Positions 1 through 5,069 of a DNA stretch of 9,545 nt are shown in pieces. The DNA is taken from assembly GCA_964454685.1 (NCBI GenBank), contig CAYVTZ010000071.1, positions 1 through 9,545 of the forward strand, given 5' to 3'. Numbering within the stretch: position 1 is the stretch's first letter; each line of letters begins with the position of its first letter. The DNA is from CAYVTZ01 sp964454685 (lineage in GTDB: Bacteria; Bacillota; Clostridia; Christensenellales; Christensenellaceae). The position numbers and the translations under genes were made by a program. The notes under the pieces were generated by a model. It made no database searches, was not told the DNA's origin, and saw only the letters and a program-made list of their open reading frames with translations.

Positions 1-17
1 TGACGTATTTCTACGTC
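1..17 (-). other. Small hairpin at left window edge
   Basis: Reading the minus strand, GACGTA-GAAA-TACGTC forms a 6-bp perfect stem closed by a GAAA (GNRA) tetraloop. It lies about 50 nt beyond the terminator-like hairpin that follows the secreted protein S1 gene. It may be part of a 3' region or of the next element outside the window. There is no T-run visible before the window ends, so I do not call it a terminator. Confidence 0.3.
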
Positions 18-66
18 TGCACCTCATAGTTTTTCATTTTAACTTTACAGAGCCACTTTAGATATT

Positions 67-94
67 GCAGGAGGGCTAAAAGCCCCCCTCTTGC
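67..94 (-). terminator. Terminator-like hairpin after S1
   Basis: A G/C-rich inverted repeat (on the minus strand GAGGGGGGCT, loop TTT, AGCCCTCCT) begins 23 nt after the stop codon of the secreted protein S1 gene. The stem is about 9-10 bp with one mismatch. It is not followed by a clear T-tract, so termination efficiency is uncertain. Its position at the end of the co-directional run of genes is what supports the call. Confidence 0.55.
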
Positions 95-116
95 TAAGAA
101 CTGTGGCTAATATTTA

Positions 117-536
117 TTACCATGTTGCAAGTATTGTCCCCTTACTTGTAGTACTACCACTCGCATTTCCTCTTAGAAATTTGACTCTTATGCTCATCGT
201 GTTTGCCATTCCCGTATTAAACGGAAGTGTCCTTTCAGCGCCCGATTCAACCGTGGTTTTTTGTCCAATCTCAGTTAAAGCACTATTAGCTTTTACGACA
301 ACACTCACATGGTGAATTTTTCTTGCCGTTCCGTCACTGATAGAGCTGTTTCTATCTCTAACAAACCACGAATACATAGAACCTGTTGTTGAAAAAACTC
401 TATTTGTTACGGTAGATGTTCCAAAGGTTGCAGAATAAGCATGTGTTTCTGTAACCGCCATCGCCGTACTCGCTACCCCAAACACCATCACAACCGCAAC
501 AGCTACTACCAATATTTTCATTAACTTCTTTTTCAT
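117..536 (-). CDS. Secreted small protein S1 (139 aa), function unknown
   Basis: The protein has a classical Sec signal peptide: basic start MKKKLMK, a Val/Ala-rich core, then STAMA before the predicted cut, leaving a mature part of about 112 residues that begins VTETH. The mature part is rich in Thr, Ser and Gly with no cysteines, which fits a beta-rich extracellular protein. I recognise no family. The start is the ATG at 536, preceded by AAAGGA at 8-nt spacing. An in-frame ATG at 545 overlaps this ribosome site, and another at 575 lacks a good one. The signal peptide and leader are near-copies of those of S2 (4181-4572), while the mature halves are hardly alignable. It is the last gene of the run, after the truncated permease C1. 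It could be a bacteriocin-like or cell-surface product, but nothing in the sequence proves that. Confidence 0.8.
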   Translation of the reverse strand: MKKKLMKILVVAVAVVMVFGVASTAMAVTETHAYSATFGTSTVTNRVFSTTGSMYSWFVRDRNSSISDGTARKIHHVSVVVKANSALTEIGQKTTVESGAERTLPFNTGMANTMSIRVKFLRGNASGSTTSKGTILATW

Positions 537-633
537 AATATACATCCTTTCTTTTGCAGCAAAATCCATGAACATTCTCTGAATTTCGCGCGCGTTTTCT
601 TGCGTTCTTCACGCTTCCTATGTATACTATTAT

Positions 634-698
634 AGTCCTTACTTCACTGGCTATCGCTTGCGCGATAGGGTGCCCACACCATCAGTTTTGTAAGGACT
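634..698 (-). ncRNA. Putative structured 5' leader RNA (copy 1)
   Basis: On the minus strand AGTCCTTAC (698-690) pairs perfectly with GTAAGGACT (642-634). Inside it, ACTG pairs with CAGT, and these enclose two hairpins: GGTG-TGGG-CACC and CTATCGC-GCAA-GCGATAG, the latter with a GNRA tetraloop. The S2 leader has the same outer stem and an inner hairpin of different sequence at the same place (4671-4728). It lies about 100 nt before the S1 start. I match it to no known riboswitch or T-box. A bidirectional terminator is an alternative, because the plus strand has a T-run after the stem. Confidence 0.45.
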
Positions 699-711
699 TT
701 TTATTTCCCAT
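682..711 (-). CDS. Possible 9-aa leader peptide before S1
   Basis: ATG at 711 opens a 9-codon reading frame (MGNKKSLQN) that ends inside the folded leader element. A strong GGAGG lies exactly 8 nt upstream. The SD-to-ATG arrangement is conserved in the S2 leader (ATG at 4742 with GAGGGG at 8 nt). There, one extra G changes the frame, so the peptide stops after MGK. Its overlap with the outer stem would fit attenuation or translational control, but the frame is too short to prove coding. Confidence 0.3.
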   Translation of the reverse strand: MGNKKSLQN

Positions 712-737
712 CGGCTTCACCTCCCTTCCAATTCACC

Positions 738-869
738 GTGCTTCGGCAATACCCCTGCCCCCTTTCGCCCCCTCTTTTTTATTGCATCGTACCAGTACGA
801 TCAAGAAATTACAATGGGGTGGGGACGAAACCCCGTTTTCAGGGGACGAAAAGTTTGTGCTCCGGCAAT
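738..869. repeat. Direct-repeat-bracketed extra segment in S1 leader
   Basis: The plus-strand sequences gtgcttcggcaat (738-750) and gtgctccggcaat (857-869) match at 12 of 13 positions. They bracket a segment that has no counterpart in the otherwise homologous S2 leader. The inside holds a repeated ggggacgaaa motif (833-841 region and its left copy), a CCCC/GGGG hairpin and a palindrome around atcgtaccagtacgat. It may be a small inserted element (MITE-like) with a target duplication, or one product of a deletion between repeats in the other copy. Confidence 0.4.
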
Positions 870-896
870 TAAGCCACAATTTCAACTTGTTTCAAT

Positions 897-966
897 ATTC
901 TCACAATATTACCCTTCACCATACATGATACTCTAACTGCCCAAAACCTTACATTTTTTATTAAAT
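897..966. repeat. 70-base perfect repeat, copy 1
   Basis: Bases 897-966 are identical to 4791-4860 as I read them. The block covers the stop codon of the truncated permease fragment and the start of the intergenic leader. It is much better conserved than the adjoining membrane-segment codons of C1 and C2. This suggests recent homogenisation, a conserved regulatory role, or recent duplication of a module beginning here. Confidence 0.85.
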
Positions 967-1104
967 TTTTTTGGTGCACTTAACATACCGGGATAGACTT
1001 ATTCCAAACGTGCCAAAAAATATGGCAGCAATCATACCGATAATCCCAATGATGAAGCCCCATCCACTTATGGCGCGTTTTATGTCTGTTGTGAATACGT
1101 TCAA
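961..1104 (-). pseudogene. Truncated ABC-2-like permease start C1 (47 aa)
   Basis: TTG at 1104 opens a 47-residue frame: NVFTTDIKRAISGWG, then one hydrophobic segment (IIGIIGMIAAIFFG, about residues 17-32), then a short basic tail ending TKKI. The basic start followed by a first membrane helix resembles the N-terminus of ABC-2-type permeases of roughly 250 residues, so I read this as a gene cut after its first helix. An in-frame TTG at 1131 would overlap the B1 stop, and neither start has a good ribosome site. C2 (4855-4998) has the same length and the same tail, so the cut is older than the duplication, or the short form is kept because it works as a single-pass membrane peptide. Confidence 0.6.
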
Positions 1105-1127
1105 AATTTCAATACCCAAGTGATTTA

Positions 1128-1943
1128 TCAATCATCATTCGTTAGCGAAAATTTCGAGTCTGCATTTGCAATACGTCGCATATGCAAATGTCTAGCAAAC
1201 ATAATAATTATTGCCGCAACTAAAACAAATAATAATTCTGCAATTTTTTTTGATAATGGGAAATCAAACGTTGCAATATCAAAAGTGTTTACTGGTAAAA
1301 TGTTGAAAAACCATTCCGTCGGAATAATCGGAACAAGCCATCCCCAAAAACGAAAACAATGATAAAAAACAAGTGGAATAAATAATGCAAGCGAAAAATT
1401 TTTAAAACTAATATATAGCGCAAGCCCAAACACAGCATATATACCCCCACAGAGTCCTATATAGCAAATTGTCAAAACCACATATAAGCCGGGAAATGAA
1501 TAGTATAATTCACTAAAAACACCTATTTGCATTTCGATTTCTCCAGTTGCAAATATCGCACCATTCAGCACAATAGATGAAACAAGACTACTTGCTAACA
1601 AAACTAAAACAATCGAAATCATGAATGTGCTTGCCCCTGTTATGAATGACACTAGCGATATTTTTGTGATGTGTCCAAAATCCTTATATTTTGTAAGTAG
1701 ATAAATTTTTCTGCACACAAATATTGGAACAATTGGAGCAACAATCTGCAACAAAGTGTTCCCCGACATCACACCCGCCACAAAAACTTCACAAACTCCG
1801 TTTTTTATTTCACTCATCGCGCCATTATTGGCAATATTGAGATACATTGTTATCAAACATGATATTATGATAAGCAAAACACAAAATACGATTTCCTTTA
1901 AGAACACGAAACGCTTCGCTCTACAAGTCCATCTATACTCCAT
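1128..1943 (-). CDS. Membrane protein B1 (271 aa), ABC-2 permease-like
   Basis: This is a polytopic membrane protein with roughly six to seven hydrophobic segments, the first near residues 14-35, and a basic C-terminal end. It aligns over patches with B3 (8136-8882): LQIVAPIVPI against LINLAPFAAI, and a later YAVFGLALYISF region against YAQLSFSIAQ. The ATG at 1943 has GAGG at 7-nt spacing, and the gene overlaps the end of A1 by 11 bases, which implies translational coupling. The order A-B-C is repeated at the right end of the window. A transport, immunity or sensing role with A and C is likely. No ATPase gene is nearby, and no substrate can be inferred. Confidence 0.75.
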   Translation of the reverse strand: MEYRWTCRAKRFVFLKEIVFCVLLIIISCLITMYLNIANNGAMSEIKNGVCEVFVAGVMSGNTLLQIVAPIVPIFVCRKIYLLTKYKDFGHITKISLVSFITGASTFMISIVLVLLASSLVSSIVLNGAIFATGEIEMQIGVFSELYYSFPGLYVVLTICYIGLCGGIYAVFGLALYISFKNFSLALFIPLVFYHCFRFWGWLVPIIPTEWFFNILPVNTFDIATFDFPLSKKIAELLFVLVAAIIIMFARHLHMRRIANADSKFSLTNDD

Positions 1944-2589
1944 ACTGTGACCTCTTTTCGCGAATTTTTTTTACTACAATCATCAATGTATATAGCACAG
2001 CAATCAGTAGCATCCAGTATAATAAAGAGAAAAAAATTGAAATTTTATAATTCCCTATGGAACTTTCATACAGTTCAGAATTCATAAGAACAGTGTGTTC
2101 AAATGGCAATATATTAAAAGGCGTGCTAATGCTAAGAATTTCATATAGTCTAAAATCTATAAATGAGAGCAATAATATCGCCCAAAATCCATAGTACTTG
2201 TTTCTGAATATGGTGTTAACCAAGTCCATAAGGTAGATACAAAAAGTTGTTCGTAAAAAGAACAATACTAGCGAGGCGATGCCCGCTTCTAGCGGGTTCC
2301 GAAAGTGTTGTGACACATCTAAAGAAACACTCCATTGATTACTAAAAATATTTTGAATATCGTCACTAATCATGCAAAAAAGCAAATTCGATAGCATAAA
2401 ACTAATTACATAGATGACAGAAAAAGCTAAAGCTTCTCTTAAGTGCAACGCACTTTTCATATCCAAGCATATTACCCTTCCCCCCATAGCAAACAGTATC
2501 AGCAAGTATGTAAACGCAAAGAGCACGTAATGAATGTTGTTTAATTGAAATATCATAGTTTCCAAATAAGATGGAATGCAATTATACAC
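1933..2589 (-). CDS. Membrane protein A1 (218 aa or less), possibly 5'-disrupted
   Basis: This hydrophobic protein has about six membrane segments and is paralogous to A3 at the right edge. Shared features are a GG after the first helix in this frame, NILPFEHTVL against FILPKYHTLI, and FSLLYW against FSYLYW near the end. The start is unclear. GTG at 2589 keeps the VY...QxN stretch that also aligns with A3. ATG at 2556 overlaps the stop of a 44-codon upstream frame (ATGA). That upstream frame encodes what looks like the missing first helix, so the intact gene may have been about 250 residues, with a one-base loss between 2556 and 2613. It sits between the DUF6034-type lipoprotein and B1. Confidence 0.7.
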   Translation of the reverse strand: MYNCIPSYLETMIFQLNNIHYVLFAFTYLLILFAMGGRVICLDMKSALHLREALAFSVIYVISFMLSNLLFCMISDDIQNIFSNQWSVSLDVSQHFRNPLEAGIASLVLFFLRTTFCIYLMDLVNTIFRNKYYGFWAILLLSFIDFRLYEILSISTPFNILPFEHTVLMNSELYESSIGNYKISIFFSLLYWMLLIAVLYTLMIVVKKIREKRSQYGV

Positions 2590-2687
2590 GTCGTAAATAA
2601 CCTTTGCGTTTCACCTGAAATCGCAATAAATACAATGCTCACAACCACCAAAGCCCATTTATTCTTTCTTTCGATACACATATTCAT
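2553..2687 (-). CDS. 44-aa one-helix peptide, or the split-off N-terminus of A1
   Basis: ATG at 2687 (or ATG at 2681, with GGAG at 9-nt spacing) opens a frame that begins just after the lipoprotein stop codon. It encodes a basic start, IERKNK, and one hydrophobic helix (WALVVVSIVFIAI), and ends at a TGA overlapping an ATG of A1. The ribosome site and the short spacing make translation likely. As a separate gene it would be a small membrane peptide. More likely it is the true N-terminus of A1, separated by a one-base deletion, because related membrane proteins start with such a helix and A3 remains open upstream of the equivalent point. Confidence 0.45.
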   Translation of the reverse strand: MNMCIERKNKWALVVVSIVFIAISGETQRLFTTCIIAFHLIWKL

Positions 2688-2698
2688 TTTCTCCGGCA

Positions 2699-4051
2699 TC
2701 AGAATAACTGCAATACTTGTGATTGCGATATGATGCTCCCATCAATCGCATTGATTACAAAAATGCTTTTATTCTCTTCATAAAGTTCTCCAACCTCTTC
2801 CGAAAAATAATTCTCTACACTACCAACAAAGTTCCACGCCGGAACCATCAAATATTGATTCGCATTGTCCTTTACAGGGAGTCGTTCCATTCCGAACTTT
2901 ATTTTTTCAACGCGTATTTTGACACTGCTACCTGGTATTCCCCAAATATAGTGAACGAAAATATTTGACTGAAACCGCTTTAATATTTCATCAAAAGGCA
3001 ATATTCCCACATTATCATTTTTTATATCCATTATTTTGCTTGGGCTAGTATAAAAAAAGCCAAGTACTTCGTTTTCATTCGCTACTACCGCAATAGATTC
3101 TTTCAGATATTCGGGAGCAAACTCATCATTATCCTCACCCGTTCCTACAATGGTTGCAGGATCGACCAACAATGACGGCACGCCATTGTATGTTGGTGCA
3201 TAAAAGAAAGCAAATATTTTTTTCTGTTTATCAGAACCATCTTTAAAGAGAAATTCATATACATATTCTTCCGTAGCGTTATAGCCTGCACGGAATTTCA
3301 TATTCTCTGGAAATATATACTCAACAAGTTTCTGTGCTTTTTCTAACGCACTATTATATTCTAAGTTATTTACAGACTCTGTCTCATCTTCTGAAATTAT
3401 TTCTGCCAATAAGAATTTAGATTCACCATAACCTTTCACATAATAATTGCTTCCAGTCATCACGATTCCATCATTGATTATGCTAATGTACGCTATCTCC
3501 TCAGGCGAAGGATAACTTTTCACCAGTATTTTGTCAAATGGATCGTTGTTCGGAACCACAGGCGATGCATTTTCATTGGGTGCTTCGTTGTACAGCTTCT
3601 CAAGCCAGCTCCGTTCGTTTATGAGGACTGCCTCCTGATCTTTTATCTTGTTTTTGTCTATGTGCTGTTCAAAAAATATCTTCCTTTTCAACACATCATC
3701 TTTTGAGTCCTGCGCATTATAGCACTCACCTACTGCAAAGTAATCTCTTATTTCCTCAAAGAAACTCAAACTAAAACTTATTGGCTCAATTGTTACAACA
3801 GGCAACTTCTGTGTAATAGCTTCACGTGTTGCATCAATCTGCACCGATAGCTCAACACCATTTATATCTTTCGTGTCTGCCCAAACAATGCTTTCCTCGC
3901 AATTCAGTTTGCTCTTTTCAGATTTCGTAGTCGACAAGCTGTTTTCAATTGCATTTTGACTCACGATCTCACCACTTTCAGGTGTCTTTTGGCAACCAAA
4001 TACAAGTGCTGCTACAATTAAAATGGAAAGGAAACATATTCTTTTTTTCAC
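2699..4051 (-). CDS. DUF6034-type lipoprotein (450 aa)
   Basis: This is a predicted surface lipoprotein: KKRICFLSILIVAALVFGC gives a signal sequence ending at a lipobox-like cysteine at residue 20, followed by QKTPES. The rest is a soluble domain of about 430 residues. It is homologous to the C-terminal 450 residues of the BlaR1-like protein: PFDEI against PFEEI, KIRVEK against KIRVEV, LMVPAWNF against MMIPLWIF, NAIDGSII against SALDGSVV. From memory this resembles the DUF6034 family, whose function is unknown. The start is GTG at 4051 with GGAG at 8-nt spacing; the in-frame TTG at 4057 is only 2 nt from it. A frame for the next gene starts within 12 bases of its stop. It probably binds a ligand or contacts A1/B1 outside the membrane. 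Confidence 0.8.
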   Translation of the reverse strand: MKKRICFLSILIVAALVFGCQKTPESGEIVSQNAIENSLSTTKSEKSKLNCEESIVWADTKDINGVELSVQIDATREAITQKLPVVTIEPISFSLSFFEEIRDYFAVGECYNAQDSKDDVLKRKIFFEQHIDKNKIKDQEAVLINERSWLEKLYNEAPNENASPVVPNNDPFDKILVKSYPSPEEIAYISIINDGIVMTGSNYYVKGYGESKFLLAEIISEDETESVNNLEYNSALEKAQKLVEYIFPENMKFRAGYNATEEYVYEFLFKDGSDKQKKIFAFFYAPTYNGVPSLLVDPATIVGTGEDNDEFAPEYLKESIAVVANENEVLGFFYTSPSKIMDIKNDNVGILPFDEILKRFQSNIFVHYIWGIPGSSVKIRVEKIKFGMERLPVKDNANQYLMVPAWNFVGSVENYFSEEVGELYEENKSIFVINAIDGSIISQSQVLQLF

Positions 4052-4093
4052 AACCAATTCTCCGTACCTGCTTTACCTAAATAGTCTACTCCA

Positions 4094-4132
4094 GTTTCAT
4101 CGGGAAACAGAGACTCCGATTCCCGATGAAAC
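4094..4132 (-). other. Strong 13-bp intergenic hairpin
   Basis: gtttcatcgggaa (4094-4106) and ttcccgatgaaac (4120-4132) are a perfect 13-bp inverted repeat around a 13-base loop. The element lies between the S2 stop (4181) and the lipoprotein start (4051). In the direction of transcription no T-run follows, so it looks like an mRNA-stability or partial-attenuation structure. Alternatively it is a palindromic protein-binding site rather than a full terminator. Confidence 0.65.
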
Positions 4133-4180
4133 CAACATTTCTTTTTCGTCTTATTCTTTGCACCGTTGCAAAAGACACTA

Positions 4181-4572
4181 TTATGTCGCATTTCCTATCG
4201 CTACGATACTATATCCCGGCGCATAAACGTTTTTCAGAGCTAAATGCCCTGTTCTCGTACCTTTATTCGTTGTTTTATGCATATAAGTTCCACCCGAATA
4301 CAGCTTCGCTTTACTAAATCCACCGTTGGGCATATAAAATCCATCATGCCCCTCACTTTGATAATAAGTTTTCCCCCCCCCGTGCCACCTCCAATATACA
4401 CTGTGCAGGATGTGTTTTTATCTGTAATTGACGTTATTAGTGTGATGGGTCCTACCGTTTCATATCCTACAAATGTTCTTGTATAACTTACCGCCATCGC
4501 CGTACTCGCTACCCCAAACACCACCACAACCGCAACAGCTACTACCAATATTCTCATTAACTTGCTTTTCAT
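4181..4572 (-). pseudogene. Secreted small protein S2, frameshifted at a G9 tract
   Basis: ATG at 4572 (GAAGGA about 8 nt upstream) starts a signal peptide almost identical to that of S1, ending STAMA, then mature sequence from VSYTR. At the glycine-rich IGGGTGGG the gene carries nine G in a row (4373-4381). As written, the frame changes to an unlikely tail and stops at 4240, giving 110 residues. With one more G (or two fewer) it continues as KTYYQSEGHDGFYMPNGGF and on to the TAA at 4181-4183, giving 130 residues of Gly/Tyr/Thr-rich sequence like a real secreted domain. It is either a phase-variable gene in the off state, a pseudogene, or an assembly error. It follows the truncated permease C2. 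Function is unknown. Confidence 0.8.
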
Positions 4573-4854
4573 AACATACATCCTTCCTACAATCGCAAAA
4601 TCCATGAATATTACCTGAATTTCGCACGTATTTTATTGTTATTTTTTCTTTTCCGTAGTAGAATGTTTATAGTCCTTGCAATCCTTCTGTCAGCTACGGC
4701 TGGCAGGGAACACTGGTTTGTAAGGACTGTTTATTTCCCCATGGGAATCGCCCCTCTTCCAATGCACGCCACCGTCGAAAATAATTCCGCATTCTCACAA
4801 TATTACCCTTCACCATACATGATACTCTAACTGCCCAAAACCTTACATTTTTTA
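4573..4854 (-). promoter_or_regulatory. Structured leader of S2
   Basis: This gene-free stretch of about 280 bases is homologous to the S1 leader. In transcription order it holds most of the 70-base block shared with 897-966, a short SD-ATG leader frame (ATG at 4742, stopping after MGK), a palindrome TTCCC-AT-GGGGAA, the folded element at 4671-4728, a TATAAA box at 4666-4671 and the S2 ribosome site. It lacks the 119-base segment of copy 1. No consensus -35 box is visible. Confidence 0.5.
4671..4728 (-). ncRNA. Putative structured 5' leader RNA (copy 2)
   Basis: On the minus strand AGTCCTT pairs with AAGGACT. Inside it, CTGCCAGC-CGTA-GCTGACAG forms a hairpin with one C-A mismatch that can be extended by TCC/GGA. 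The outer stem sequence is conserved with copy 1 at 634-698, but the inner hairpin has different bases in both arms and still pairs. That is what a conserved RNA fold would give. It lies about 100 nt before the S2 start. I match it to no known family. Confidence 0.45.
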
Positions 4855-4860
4855 TTAAAT
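4791..4860. repeat. 70-base perfect repeat, copy 2
   Basis: This block is identical to 897-966. It spans the stop codon of truncated permease C2 and the beginning of the S2 leader. Together with the partly conserved flanks, it makes an unbroken alignment between the C2-leader-S2 start and the C1-leader-S1 start, at an offset of 3894 bases. Confidence 0.85.
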
Positions 4861-4998
4861 TTTCCCTGTGCACTTAACATACCGGGATGGGCTTATTCCA
4901 AACGACCCGAAGAAGATCGCTACAACCATCCCCAGCACTCCCACGATAAAGCCCCATCCACTTATGGCGCGTTTTAGGTCAGTGGTGAATACGTTCAA
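4855..4998 (-). pseudogene. Truncated ABC-2-like permease start C2 (47 aa)
   Basis: TTG at 4998, preceded by AAGGG at 7-nt spacing, encodes NVFTTDLKRAISGWG and one hydrophobic helix (FIVGVLGMVVAIFFG), then the tail GISPSRYVKC and TGKI. It has the same length and end as C1. Many differences from C1 inside the helix are synonymous or conservative (Ile/Val/Leu), so the helix has been under protein-level selection since duplication. The bases after the helix are almost unchanged. It follows the blaR1-like gene by 71 bases. I read it as a permease gene cut after its first helix; a retained single-pass peptide is the alternative. Confidence 0.6.
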
Positions 4999-5069
4999 TC
5001 CCTTACCCTTTTATTCGCCAACGCAAAACACCGATTCCAAAAAATACACTGCCACGTTTGCCCAAACTT

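Larger units (their letters stand above)
537..960 (-). promoter_or_regulatory. Long structured leader of S1
   Basis: This gene-free stretch of about 420 bases separates truncated permease C1 from S1. In transcription order it holds a block of at least 70 bases (897-966) identical to 4791-4860. Next comes a 119-base segment absent from the S2 leader and bracketed by 13-base direct repeats, then a possible 9-codon leader peptide (682-711). A folded element (634-698) follows, with a TATAAT box at its base (629-634), and last the S1 ribosome site. The outer parts align with the S2 leader (4573-4854). No consensus -35 box precedes the TATAAT, so an own promoter is possible but unproven. Confidence 0.55.

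Noticed and set aside
537..575. Longer S1 start at 575
   Set aside because: The ATG at 536 has AAAGGA at ideal spacing, and the same arrangement recurs in S2. The longer form would add an acidic-basic stretch before the signal peptide and has no good ribosome site.
582..600. Alternating CG run (cgcgcgcg) before S1
   Set aside because: It is short, absent from the S2 leader, and likely chance.
634..698. T-box or known riboswitch in the S1 leader
   Set aside because: I could not find the T-box consensus, a purine-, GEMM- or preQ1-type core, or a terminator with a T-run on the transcribed strand. I list it only as an unassigned structure.
634..698. Invertible promoter flanked by AGTCCTTAC inverted repeats
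   Set aside because: The inverted repeats are only 9 bp with about 47 bases between them, no recombinase gene is in the window, and the inner part itself folds into hairpins. An RNA structure explains it better.
961..1104. Lactococcin-972-type immunity or a known toxin-antitoxin pair for C1/S1
   Set aside because: A single-helix peptide beside a secreted protein invites this reading, but the peptide aligns with a permease N-terminus (C3 also continues beyond the cut), and S1 lacks the motifs I would expect.
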